Below are positions 51,450-62,676 of a stretch of 64,000 bases of DNA, one piece after another (positions within the stretch are counted from its first letter, which is position 1; each line of letters starts with the position of its first letter). A program made the position numbers and the translations under genes. The notes under the pieces were generated by a model. The model saw nothing but the letters and a program-made list of their open reading frames with translations. It had not been told where the DNA came from and searched no databases. Source of the DNA: Valencia hispanica (lineage: Eukaryota > Chordata > Actinopteri > Cyprinodontiformes > Valenciidae); contig OY747702.1 in the NCBI GenBank assembly GCA_963556495.2, positions 8,542,280-8,606,279 of the forward strand. Reading direction: 5' to 3'.

Positions 51450-52745
51450 TGAATTTAAATCCCATATTAAACAGGTTTCTAGGATTTCTTACTTTCACCT
51501 CCGGAATATTGCTAAAATTAGAAACATCCTGTCCAGGAGTGATGCTGAGAAACTAGTCCATGCATTTGTTACCTCAAGGCTGGACTACTATAATTCTTTA
51601 CTATCAGGTAGTCCACAAAATGCCATTAAAAGCCTTCAGTTGATCCAAAATGCGGCAGCAAGAGTTCTGATGAATATTAAAAAGAGAGATCACATTTCTC
51701 CTGTTTTAGCTTCCCTTCATTGGCTCCCTGTTAAATCCAGAATAGAATTTAAGATCCTTCTTCTTACATACAAAGCCCTTAATAATCAAGCTCCATCATA
51801 CATCAGAGATCTAATTGTTCCTTATGTTCCTAACAGAGCACTTCGCTCTCAGACTGCATGTTTACTTGTAATTCCTAGGATTTCTAAAAGTAGAATGGGA
51901 GGCAGATCTTTTAGTTATCAGGCTCCTCTCCTGTGGAACCAGCTCCCAGCTTTAGTCCGTGAGGCAGACACTCTGTTTACTTTTAAGGCCAGGCTTAAAA
52001 CTTTCCTTTTTGATAAAGCTTATAGTTAGAGTGGCTAAGGTCATCCTGAGCTATCTCTGTAGTTATGCTGCTATAGGCTTAGACTGCTGGAGGACAGACT
52101 GACCAATTTTCTTCACTCTGCTACTTCCTTTTCTCCTACGACTCTCCAGTTGTATTACAGTACATTCTGTTATTTCGACTGTTAACTTTGTTTTCTCTCA
52201 GTGTTTTTCTCTCCATAGAAGATATACCTGGTCTGGTATCCTGCTTGGCTGCAATGCCCTGTTGGACGGGGGGCATCGACTGGGATGATCCTCCCAGTAA
52301 CTGAACATCCAGTGTCCTGTTATCAACTTTTTACTTTCTGTAACATAGAAAGTTCTCTTAAATCAGATCTTCTGTTCCTTCTGTGTTTCTGTTCTGTCTT
52401 CTCAAACCCCCAGACGGTCGTGGCAGATAGCCGCTCCTACTGAGCCTGGTTCTGTTGGAGGTTTCTTCCTGTTAAAGGGGAGTTTTTCCTCTCCACCGTC
52501 GCTACATGCTTGCTCAGTATGAGGGATTGCTGAAGGATTGCTGTGGTTGGAAAGTCTGCATCAACGGGGCCCAACCTCACGCCAATGACTGACGCAATCT
52601 GCTGGGATTCCTTGAATAAGAAACTTTTTAACTGATTGGAATGTTTGTATAAATGTATTGAAATGACTTCTTGTTAAGTGCCTTGAGATGACATCTGTTG
52701 TGAATTGGCGCTATATAAATAAACTGAATTTAATTGAATTGAATT
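51450..52745 (+). mobile_element. L2 LINE C-terminal RT plus 3' UTR
   Basis: Continuous with the L2 family: an open frame (51,445-52,029) covers the last 190 or so codons (KQVSRISYFHLRNIAKIRN ... LLWNQLPALVREADTLF) without stops, followed by the complete UTR and the GGCGCTATATAAATAA and GAATTGAATTGAATTG tail. It retains the segment deleted from the main copy at 29,455. The LTR element lies immediately upstream, so the two L2 pieces at 48,387 and 51,450 may be one split copy. Confidence 0.85.
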
Positions 52746-52999
52746 GAACTGGTTCTAGCACCAGCTCTGATTAGGAACCCTCTTGGTTGAAATAACCTGT
52801 TTTAGAGAATAATTGTCATGTTCTGAGGTAATATCTTCAGCCACATTCATAATCAAACACAGATCATGGCATGTAAAAGTAGGGGGTTTATTTATAAGGA
52901 TAAATGTGCAAAGCCTGATCCTTGGTTCTGCTGCATCTGAACTGAAAAGGAAAAGGAGAGAAAGAGCTAAAATGATGCATTTACACAGTTTAATATACT

Positions 53000-54545
53000 G
53001 AAGTGATGCTGAAAAATTAGTCCATGAATTTTTTTCCTTCAAGTCTGGACTACTGTGATTCTTAACTATTAGGAAGTCCACATAATGTAACTAAATATCT
53101 TCAGTTGATCCAAATTGTGTCAGCAAGAGTTTTGATGAATATTAAAAAGAGAGATCACATTTCTCCTGTTTTTGCATCCCTTCATTGGCTCCTTGTAAAA
53201 TACAGAATAGAATTTTAGATCCCCCTTCTTACATATAAAGCCCATAATAATCAGCTCCATCATACATCTGAGATCTGATTGTTTCATATGTTCCTAACAG
53301 AGCACTTTGCTCTCAGACTGCAGGTTTACTGCTGGTTCCTAGGATTTCTAAAAGTAGAATGGGAGGCAGATCTTTTAGTTATCAGGCTCCTCTCCTGTGG
53401 AACGAGCTCCCAGTTTTAGTCCATGAGGCAGACACTCTGTTTACTTTTTTGGCCAGGCTTAAAACTTTCCTTCTTGATAAAGCTTATAGTTAGAGTGGCT
53501 AAGGTCATCCTGAGCTATCTCTGTAGTTATGCTCCTATAGGCTTAGACTGCTGGAGGACAGACTGACCACTTTTCTTCACTCTGCTACTTTCTCTTCCTT
53601 CTCTCCAATATGCGCTATTTACTGTTTCAACTTTTAACTTCATGTTCTCTCTGTTTTCTACTCTTCAGAAGCTAGATCTGTTCTGGTGTTCTCTTTAGCT
53701 TTGACACCTACCTGAAGGGGCATCTGCTGAGCTTCCACTGCCAATTACTTAATGTTCTCCTTCAGTTTTTTCCAACCCAAGTTCTCAATGCACACTGTCC
53801 TGCATGTTTTAGATGTTTCTCTACTTTAGTTGAGCTTATTCAGATGATTGTAGTTCAACAAAAGCCTGTTATTCAGTCACCCATTGAAATCAAGTGTGCT
53901 GAAGCTGGGAAACAACTAAAACGTGCTGGGACTTGTGCCTTGAGGGGAAGGGTTTAAAAACACTGCCATAGATGATACACTTGTTCTCTATCTTAGACAA
54001 AGTAATTAGCTGTGACTAACTGTATTTGCTGTCTTTCATCCTGCAGACTTGAAAACTGACTCAGAGCTTTAGTCCGTAACTGTGTTTCTCTCTTACATCA
54101 AGCCACTAAATGAGCTACTACTGCCATTAACCTTTAACATAAAAGTAACTATGGATCAGTGCTTGTTTTTTGTTTTTGTTTTTTGTATTTCCTCTCTGTC
54201 TTCTCAAACCCCTAGTTGGTTGTGTCAGATGGTCATTCAGATTGAGCCAGGTTCTGGTTCTGCTAGAGGTTTCCTCCAGTTAAAGGGGAGTTTTTCCTCT
54301 CAACTGTCACTCCATGCATGCTCAGTATGAGAGATTTCTGCAAAGTGAACGATACAATTCAAGTGATAATCCAGTGTCTCGATGCAGATTTCCTTTGATG
54401 GAAAACTTCTTTAACCAATTTGAATGAGAAAGTGAACATGCATTGTTTAATAACTAGGATAAAATTGGAATACATGTATGATTGGATTGAACTGAATTGA
54501 CAGTTTTTGTACCTTAAGTGCCTTGAGACGTATCATAAGTTGGCA
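53000..54545 (+). mobile_element. Diverged L2 LINE 3' end
   Basis: The coding remnant (about 53,000-53,490) follows the same order as 51,530-52,025 (SDAEKLVHEF, NIKKRDHISPVFASLHWL, RSFSYQAPLLWN) with stops and indels. Its UTR is only distantly like the main family after 53,600: it shares TTAAAGGGGAGTTTTTCC and CTTGAGACGTAT but has TCTAGCTTTGACACC-like segments of its own. This looks like an older L2 subfamily. Confidence 0.75.
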
Positions 54546-54574
54546 CCGGGTCCTCTGACCACCACCAACAGCCA

Positions 54575-54662
54575 CAACAACTGAAGTGGACGAAGCATGG
54601 GTTTGAGCCAGCAACCCACCGGTTATAGAACAAAGTCCTACCACCTGAAGCACTGTCCTCCC
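54575..54662 (-). repeat. Possible tRNA-derived SINE head
   Basis: On the minus strand: CAGTGCTTCAGGTGGTAGGAC ... GGCTCAAACCC, which resembles A and B boxes of a tRNA-headed SINE that is different from the one at 20,116. Only the head is present and the B box deviates from GGTTCGAATCC, so this is weak. Confidence 0.3.
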
Positions 54663-54664
54663 AC

Positions 54665-55640
54665 ACACGTTGCTTTCCTCTGCTCATTTATTAACTTTCA
54701 TCCTTTTCAACCTTTATTTTATCTACCTGTGATGTGACTTTATATTTATATAACCCTTTCTTTTCCTGCTGATAAAACCTAATCCATTCCTCCATAACTT
54801 CTGGACTCGGCCACTGCTCTAACATGCTTATTGGAGATTATCCAAAGCCCTTAATAAACTTCAGTAAATCCAGGCTGGTTTCCTGCTCATTACATCACCC
54901 TTATCCTTAAGAAATTGGCTCCCTAGCCCTAATATTCATCTGATTTAAATCCTGTCTCATCTTCAACCTCACAAAGCCTTCTTTTGAAAAGAGGGTGAGA
55001 CTCAGAATATACTAATCCAAGAAAAAGCTACTTTCTTGCTATTATTACCACATATGGTTTAAGGAGATACATGGGCTATATTTCAACGGTCTACTCATTC
55101 ATCATCTAATACACTATTTAGTGTCCTCCTCAGCATGAGCTGAAGCTTTTAGAAGACATTCAGATATTTTGGGGTTGTCGTGTCAAAGTGGTAAACATGT
55201 CCAAGGAACATGCGGAATCACAACACTAAAATTATGTGCCGTAATAAAGTTAACAAATATGAACATTTATAACACAATAATAGTTTTTACTTCACCTTGA
55301 GGATACACTTTTTAATCCCAGACCTTCTCCAGGTAAAAATAACTGTACTAAAATATAAAATGCTCTGGTGAAAATTATGACCATTGTGTTGTTAGGGTCA
55401 GTTTTGACCCAGTTAAAATATAAGATTATAAAACAATAATAAATGCCAAAACTGAAATCCTAAATACACAATCAGCCAGCAGCCTTAGCCAGCTCTTCCT
55501 CCAACCACTTGAGCTTCAGTTAGGGGCTTTTTTCTTTGCCTGTTTTACAGAAAAAATATATAGACATGTCCAGGCATGTAAAGCCAATCGAGTTTATAGT
55601 TGGTGACTTGCAAAGTACACATCTCCAAATTTACAGCATG
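54665..55640. other. Anonymous AT-rich DNA
   Basis: Flank of the retroviral insertion; no recognised feature. Confidence 0.4.
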
Positions 55641-55644
55641 CAAC

Positions 55645-56071
55645 TGTAAAAGAAATCTTTTTTTTTATTCTTATTGTTTCACTGATTTGTTTCATTTCAT
55701 AAAATGTGTTTATTCAGTTAAAGATATGTATTTCAGAGTTACTTGTGTGCTGACTTCTCAGCTCCTGCATCCGGAACTGTTTTTATCAATTGAGAGTTAT
55801 CTTCTGACCTTGGAGATGTTCAGCTCCTGCAGCTGCATGGAAAACCCTAATAAGGAGTTGTTTTCTCGTAAGACACTAACTGAGGAACCAGGGTTAATCG
55901 GTTCGTGAGGATGGGAGGGGGTGGTTCAGGTGTATGACTTACAGATATATACTCATGTCTTTGTAATAACTGTAGAGTCTCTTTTGACTTCTCCTTGCTA
56001 CAAGTAATAAACTTTGTTGAAACCAGCTGATCGTTTTAATCTCATCAGGACTCCTCAGAATTTCCACCACA
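55645..56071 (+). repeat. 5' LTR
   Basis: 427 bp, TGTAAAAGAAAT ... TTTCCACCACA. It has an AAGTAATAAACTTTG polyadenylation signal at about 56,004-56,010 and a weak TATA-like ACAGATATATACTC at about 55,942, giving a U3 of roughly 300 bp. Confidence 0.9.
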
Positions 56072-56075
56072 ATCT

Positions 56076-56093
56076 TGGCGTCACGAACAGGAT
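56076..56093 (+). promoter_or_regulatory. Primer-binding site
   Basis: TGGCGTCACGAACAGGAT starts four bases after the LTR, at the right place and with the TGG that pairs with a tRNA CCA end. I did not assign the tRNA species. Confidence 0.7.
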
Positions 56094-56550
56094 CCCGCGT
56101 AGTTCCGTCGGAGACCTGACCGGAGGGTCTGATCAACCTGGGCCTCTCTAACCCATCTCCAAACCTCGCTTAGACTTCAGAGTGACGGGGACTGTGGTTA
56201 GCGTTCTTCGATCGACTGCACTGGGATTTACTAGTTCTCTGAGGAAAATGTCCAGTGAGAAAAATGTATTCTTTAATAAATTAGTTAAAGGACCACATTG
56301 GAATCCAACATTCTAAATCATAGTGATATTAAAGATCCAACTGATAATAACACAGGAAATTAAATCTTCCAGCGTAATAGTTTAGCGAGACCGGGTAACT
56401 CAGAACCGTGAGCTTAATACAAATAAATCTGTGAGCTGGTAAGCAAGACCAGTGTTGTTATAATTGTGATTATTCGAGACCGCAGGTAACTTAGAACCAT
56501 GAGCTTAATACAAATAAACTGTGAGCTGATGAACAAGACCAGAAATAAAC

Positions 56551-58480
56551 ATGGGGAATGTAAATGCAAAGGATGGTTCCTTCACGGGCCCTGAAACTAA
56601 TTTAATGACTCAAATGAAAGGCAAATACGGTGACACTGTGTGTAAATATTTGTCATACTGGAATGAAAAACATGGTTTTCCTTAAGGTGGGTCTCTTAGT
56701 TAGACTTAGTTAAAAAAGCTAAGAGAAAATTTAAAAGATACTAGACAAGCAATGTTAAAAGGAAAAAAGGTGAAGTGCAAGGACCTCAAAGAGATGGATG
56801 AGATGGATAATTGTTTAAAGAAATGGGAAGAAGAAAGTGAGAGAAAAAATAGACAGACATGCCAACAGGCTCTTACAGCTCCGAAGGTTGGAAAAAAGAA
56901 AAATGACTCTGATAATAATGGCTTGCATTTATATAGCGCTTTTGAAGACTCTCAAAGTGCTTTACAACTCCATTATTCATTCACTCTCACATTCACACAC
57001 TGGTGGAAGCAAGCTATGATTATAGCCACAGCTGTCCTGGGGCAGACTGACAGAAGTGAGGCTGCCATATCGCGCCATCGGCCCTTCTGGCCAACACCAG
57101 TAGGCAAGGTAGGTGAAGTGTCTTGCCCAAGAACACAATGACATGTAGCAGCTGGAATCGAACCCACAATTTCTGGGTTGCAGGCTGACAACTCTACCAC
57201 TGAGCTACAGCCACCCTAATACGTGTGATGAAGCCTAAAAATGTTCAAGGAACCTGGGGGGCCTCTGTGCACCCCTCTCTGGACAGCGCCCCGCCAGCCT
57301 ACACCCCACCACCTACTGCACCACCCACCCAGGGTCTCGCAGCGATGCCCCCACCAGATCCCCAACAACAGCACCAGCCGCCGCCACCAGCTGATCAACC
57401 TCCAGCCTCCTCTCCAGAAAAATGACCGCCTCTGCCTGACAGCTCAACAGCACATGCCCACAAGGCAGCAGAAGGCTTTTCACCTCTCGCAACAAGAACC
57501 AGCAAAAGATATGGCCCAACGCATGACAGTTCTGTGACACAGCTCCCTATGGTACAAGTTATGGGACAGCAAGGACCAGCCTACGTATTTAGAGCTTGGA
57601 CTTCTGAGGACATTATCGATAAGGGAAAACAGCTGCCCAGCTCTGGGAAAGGGGGCGAACCCCTGGCAAAAGCTGTCAGTGATTTTATCAGAGACTTTTC
57701 CCCCACCGTAGCGGCACGCGTTCTGGCAACTCGAATGACTCTGGCCCAAACTGGACTCCTGCGTTACCTTTTTGTGACAAACCATCAGCCTTCCACACCT
57801 CAGTGGGCTGAAGCGAACAATAACAACGGGACAAACTCTGCGTATCGTGACTGGGTCTCTGCGCTCCGTGCCAGATTCAGAACAGCGTTCCCCACCCAGT
57901 GCAACCTAATCCGAGTGAGCAAATGCACTCAGCAACTTGCTGAGACAGTGGAGGATTACCTGGAATGACTAACCACCATTTTTAACGAATTCAGCGTGCA
58001 ACAACCAGATCCTTTTCCAGGTCCTGGCATGACCCCATATGAATCCCTTTTAAAGAATGTGTTCCTAGATGGCATGTCGCCAGCCCTGGCCAACGCTGTA
58101 AAGACCTCCTGCATCATGTGGTCAGATGCCTCTGTACGCCTTGCTGACATCCTGCGTCATGCTAGACACGCTCAGCACAGACAAGCTGAAATGACTGAGG
58201 AAGCCAACACAAAACAGAAAACCACAGCCCACAAAGCACAAATTGCTCTCCTGCAGTGTGCTGCTGCAGCAGCACCACACCGTCCCGCTTCTCAAAACCA
58301 AACTGACTCTGACACCTGTTTCTACTGTGGGAGGTTCCGATCGCTGATTTCGTTCCTGCCCAGTGAAGGCCTTCCAACGAGGAAAAGGATGAGGAAGAGG
58401 ACGAGGACGCGGCAGAGGGAATCCCAAACGGGATTTCAGCAGAGGGCGTGGTCACCATCACTCCAACAATCAGCAGGCTG
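56551..58480 (+). pseudogene. gag: gag, disrupted
   Basis: Starts MGNVNAKDG at 56,551: Gly2 would be myristoylated and take matrix to the membrane. TAA at 56,683-56,685 stops it after 44 codons; matrix-like sequence continues in another frame to about 56,912, where a SINE intervenes. Next comes a proline-rich segment (57,228-57,425) with PPAY and PTAP, then a stop. The capsid is recognisable at 57,534-57,968 (ending at TGA 57,966) and on to about 58,250. A nucleocapsid knuckle begins CFYCGRF at about 58,316, but the rest of CCHC is lost. At least four separate lesions are present. Confidence 0.8.
56913..57217 (-). mobile_element. tRNA-derived SINE inserted in gag
   Basis: Reverse-oriented copy of the SINE at 20,116. 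Its head, read on the minus strand, is GGGTGGCTGTAGCTCAGTGG with a GGTTCGATTCC B box (an exact consensus here); its 3' end is AATAATGGCTTGCATTTATATAGCGC read on the plus strand. It splits matrix from the proline-rich segment. It is nearer to consensus than the first copy. Confidence 0.85.
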
Positions 58481-58599
58481 ACTGAATGGCATGGCACGGT
58501 GGAGATCCAGAGGGAGGAGAAGCAGCTGGTTCCACCGGTCCTTCCAACGAGGTTATGCACACACACTCTACACACACGCTGTTTTATTTTCCTTCTACT

Positions 58600-58830
58600 G
58601 AAACTATACAAAGACTGCCTATGATGAACATCACAGTTAATGGAAAAATCATTTAATATATTGTAGATTCTGGGGCCACTTATTCCGTTGTTCGGGCAGC
58701 TGATCTGCCAGATCACAAACTTAGTGGAAGGTATCGTTTTTCAGTTGGGGCGAGCGGAAATGAGGTGAAAGAATTGTTCACTGTTCCCATCACCTGCTCA
58801 CCTCCTGGAATACCACCTCTAAAACACTAA
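58600..58830 (+). pseudogene. pro: Retroviral protease, disrupted
   Basis: Contains IVDSGATYSVV with the catalytic Asp-Ser-Gly at 58,666-58,674, the aspartic-protease signature. An in-frame TAA lies four codons before it (58,654-58,656) and another stop at about 58,829. The gag-pro junction upstream (58,480-58,600) has no open frame. Confidence 0.75.
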
Positions 58831-58878
58831 TTTCTCTATTCCAACTGTTGCCCCTTTAATTTACTGGGATGAGACCTC

Positions 58879-59388
58879 ATGCTTACTTTGGGTTTGGGTT
58901 TAAAGTCCACATCCGAAGGCATGGTGGTCTCAACTCCAAATTCTGATCTGACATTCCACTTATTAAAGGATCCATCCAACATACTAATCTATCAATGGTG
59001 GATAAATCAAAACCAGGCCGTACCCCTTGTAGATCTTGCAAGTCAGCTGATGTCTCCTATGTTGGATTTTATGAAACCTGCTCACTTACACTGCACATCT
59101 CGTGTTACCTCCATGCATGAAACTGAATATGAAAATGATTTCTTTAAGGATTTGAATGATGCCATAACCACCTGTAATTTGTATTGGTCTGCAACTAGAT
59201 GTGCTCTTTCTGCTACTCCGACTAAAAATCAAAAAAAGTTTTTTCAGGTTGAGAATAGTGTACCACATGTTTCCCTGGTCAAGTCTCGTGTTGACCAGTG
59301 GCGTGATTTGGGTCCATGGACTGCACAGTGCACTCAGGTCACAGATTGGCAACCCACTGATGACTTAGACGTATTTTTCTCTCCATAA
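58879..59388 (+). pseudogene. Spacer domain between protease and RT
   Basis: 169 open codons with no RT motif. Features: IYQWWINQNQ, HLHCTSRVT at about 59,085, a region rich in acidic and aromatic residues, PHVSLVKSRVDQW at about 59,265 and DLGPW. Similar protease-RT spacers with HCT and PHVSL boxes occur, from memory, in other fish retroviral pol proteins. Two H-x-S/T boxes are reminiscent of 2H phosphoesterases, but the spacing is short and this is speculative. It ends in a stop at 59,386-59,388, before the RT frame. Confidence 0.5.
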
Positions 59389-59394
59389 CTGAGC

Positions 59395-60691
59395 GTGTAT
59401 ACCAAGACACACACACTTTCACTTTCAGCCTTACGTTCAGTTTATTCTTTAGACCAGAAATCAATCAAAATTCCACAATGTGTGTCAGCAGCTGCGCCTA
59501 CAGAACCTCCTGAACTGGCCACAGTTCCATCTGAAGTGTGGGCCAAACATAAATATGATGTAGGGCTGAAAAAAATTTGTGAACCCCTCGTGGTTACCCC
59601 TAAATCTCATTTTCGCCCTCGTCGAGCGCAACACCCATTAAAACCTGAAGCCATTGCGGTAATTCGTCTAGTGTTTGAGTCATTTCTAGCACCAGGAATA
59701 ATCATTCCCTGTGATGACTCTCCTGTCAATACCCCAATTTTACCTGTAAGAAAATACCGTGCCCCACCAGCACCCCAAGAGTGGCGATTCGTGCAAGATT
59801 TATCATCAGTTAATGCCGCCGTCCACTCGAGGGCGCCATCGGTGCCAAATCCTTATACTTTACTAGGTAATGTTCCTTCAGGGTCCAACTGGTTCCCTGT
59901 TTTAGATCTGTCCAATGCGTTTTTCTCTGTCCCAGTGCACCCTGACTCTCAGTTCTGGTTCGCTTTTCAATTTGAGGGGAAAGGATACACCTTTACCCGC
60001 ATGCCCCAGGGGTATTGTGAATCTCCCACCGTTTATAATCGTGCTCTTGCATTTTCCCCTTTCTTCGTTCCAACCTCCATCCGGTTCAGCCCTTTTGCAG
60101 TATGTTGACGACCTTCTACTCTGCAGCCCCAACAGGGAAGCGTGCGTGGAGGACACTACAGCTCTTCTCCATCACCTGGCTGCTGAAGGTCACAAGGTCT
60201 CAAAACATAAAATGCAGTTTGTCCTCCAATCAGTGGTCTTTTTGGGTCATGAAATTAGTCATTTGGGTAAAAGTCTGACTGACAAACATCTCACAGCAAT
60301 CCAACAAGCGCCAAAACTTGTCACTGTGAAGCAGCTCCTCTCTTTCATAGGGCTGTGTTCTTACTGCAGATCCTTTGTGCCTAACTTATCAGAACTCAGT
60401 AAACCTCTCACTGCCCCGACCCACTCCAAACCCCTCACTGCCCCGGTTTCCTGGACACCTGAGGTATCAAAATCCTTCCAGGCCTTGAAACTTGCTTTGC
60501 AGTCCCTGCCCACCTTGGGGCAGGGACTGCAAAACCTTCCGGAGCCATCAAAACCTTTTATTCAAACAGTAGATGAAAGGAACGGCTGCATGACCTCTGT
60601 TTTGTTGCAGCATCATGGGGATGTGATGCGACCAGTGGCCTATTTTTCTAGAAAACTTGATCCTGTCTGCTCTTTTTCCACATTATGCTAA
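59395..60691 (+). pseudogene. pol: pol: reverse transcriptase and start of RNase H
   Basis: The first frame (59,395-60,108) holds the N-terminal fingers (HPLKPEAIAVIRLVFESFL), WRFVQDLSSVNAAV, and FPVLDLSNAFFSVPVHPDSQFWFAF (catalytic Asp of block A), then MPQGYCESP (block B). A shift at about 60,045-60,085 moves the reading to the second frame, which has LLQYVDDLLLCSP (YVDD at 60,101-60,112). It continues through VVFLGHEIS and LLSFIGLCSYCRSFVPN to the tether and PFIQTVDERNGCMTSVLLQ, the opening of RNase H. It stops at about 60,690 inside RNase H. Confidence 0.85.
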
Positions 60692-61314
60692 ATTTACTCA
60701 TGGATTGGATCATGATTGGATTTATGAACATTGGTTCACAAAAGGGTCCACAATTTATGCCCAAAAATCTTGTCAAGCATGCATGATTTGTGCTACTAAT
60801 AATGTAGAGAAAATGGCACTTTAAAAAACAAGTTAGTTAAATGTTGTGCTGAAACAGGTCTTAATTGGATAAAAGCCCTCCCCATTGTATTAATGTACAT
60901 TAGGATGAGGAAAAGAGTCCCTTTGAAATTCTTTTTGCTATCCCTCCTAACACAGGTTTGCACCCTCCAGGGCAGCTTCTCGCAGACAGCACGATGTATG
61001 AGGACAGCGTGCTCAGATATTGTGTGTCCCTAACCAAAATGTTATCAGATATTCATTCTCAGGTTGCAGCAGCTCTTCCCCGCCCAGCAGAAGGCCAGCT
61101 CTACAGACTTCAGCCTGGAGACTTCGTCCTGATTAAAAACTTCAGAAGGAAGAGGTGGAACCACGAGCGCTGGACTGGACCCTACCAGATCCTTCTGACC
61201 ACCCAAACGGCTGTAAAAGTTGCTGAACGAGCCACATGGATTCATGCGTCACACTGCAGGAAAGTTCCAGCCCCCTCTGACGAACCAATCAGCGCACTCA
61301 AGCAAGATCGGTAA
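60692..61314 (+). pseudogene. pol: integrase remnants
   Basis: A short degenerate zinc-domain-like piece (CQACMIC near 60,772-60,795) is followed almost at once by a segment that reads [16 protein letters not shown] (about 60,862). The catalytic DDE core that should lie between is gone. The C-terminal part (60,958-61,314) is well kept, with [32 protein letters not shown] forming a GPY/F module, and [11 protein letters not shown]. So one or two deletions removed the rest of RNase H and most of the integrase core. Confidence 0.8.
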
Positions 61315-61371
61315 GGGAACTGGTGCCCTTACTGCTACAAGTAGCGTGCCAAGCTACCTACCTGCCTCACC

Positions 61372-62676
61372 ATGGAGAGACCAGGCCCCTGGCACCCTTT
61401 TCGCATACATGGATGGTCACTGCGGGGTTCCATGTGCGCATTTCTTGTTATCAGCCTGATAACCACACTCCCAATCCTTCTCTGGCCAATTTCCCCTGAG
61501 GATCCACCAACTACGCCTACATCCAGTCCCTTCAACACTTCTACCCCTTCCCCCTCACTCCGAAGGAGAAGAAATGCCCCATCTGCCAACTCCCGGTGTG
61601 GTGACACAAGCGCACACCACAGCTTCATCCAAGTCTGCCTTCCTGCCAACTCCTTCTCAACTGTTTCTATTCCTTTGGCTAGTGTGACCTACAAGGGAAA
61701 GAAAGCGAGTGCCTACGCTGGATATCGATGGTATGTGACAAATAATTAAAGAGACACGTCATGGTCCACCCTAGTGGCAGATCCTACAGGCTATGACTGG
61801 TCCAGATACACTACAAACAGATATGCCCGGCACCAACGTCCTCTCATTAGTTTTACTACAACAAGACATGTACTGATGCTCTCGTTCAATCTCACTAGAA
61901 ACAATTTATTCCCACCGTTTGTAAACTCTAAAGAACAATATTGTCATATGTTCATGTTCTGGGTTTGGAAAAAGGGTAAAGATTAGCATTTTCCTATTAT
62001 TGTGTGTCAAGAAGCATCAAGGGTAACTCTAACACCTGTACAGCGTAAACGGTCATCTTTTCTAGGAGTAATAACTGTTTTAGACCCCACTACTGATGAT
62101 TATTATGAACTGATTACAGGTATTTCTGGGCAGACTAATAATTGGCTTCTAATGGTACAACAAACTGGGAAAAGTGTTCAAGCAGATTGTATAGTGTGCA
62201 TGGGTACCAGACCCCTCCTACATGTTGTACCTCCCCCTCAGGATTTGAATGATACCTGCTTACAATCCCTTCTCACTCAAACAAACCCATCCACAGATTG
62301 TAAATCTTGGGAAGTTCCGTTTCCTATCACTGACAGACAGGCATCTCCACCGTTTTTTAATGCAGATGTAGCTCTAAATAACTTCACTTGGTTTACCAGT
62401 TCTGGATCTCCAAATAAATTTATGGGCAACATCAATATCTCTTACTGTTTATCACTTAAAGATGTAACTTTTGCTCCTAACGTACCTAGAGCAGATGTTT
62501 GGTGGTGGTGTGCAACCAAAACTCTGCGTTCAATCTTACCCAAAAATTGGACAGGTATCTGCACCCCTGTTACTCTCATTATACCCATAACAGTGTTTAC
62601 TAAAGTCCAATCAGTAGAGTCCATATTTGCCTTCACCCCTTACCACCACCTCAGTAAGCGTACCTTAAATCTTTGA
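61372..62676 (+). pseudogene. env: env: surface subunit, disrupted
   Basis: Opens with a 125-codon frame whose residues 20-40 (SMCAFLVISLITTLPILLW) form a signal peptide or membrane anchor, followed by a Pro/Thr/Ser-rich stretch and a basic RRRRN. A stop at 61,747-61,749 is followed by two more open pieces, 61,774-61,986 and 62,002-62,676. The last has N-glycosylation sequons (NDT, NFT, NIS, NWT) and several cysteines including a CIVC pair. It ends with LSKRT, a possible furin-like site, just before the transmembrane subunit, with a shift there. Confidence 0.7.

Noticed and set aside
55600..55908. A 102-codon frame overlapping the 5' LTR, repeated at 63,574-63,795
   Set aside because: The repetition is simply the LTR sequence; no signal or domain argues for an LTR-encoded protein such as a superantigen.
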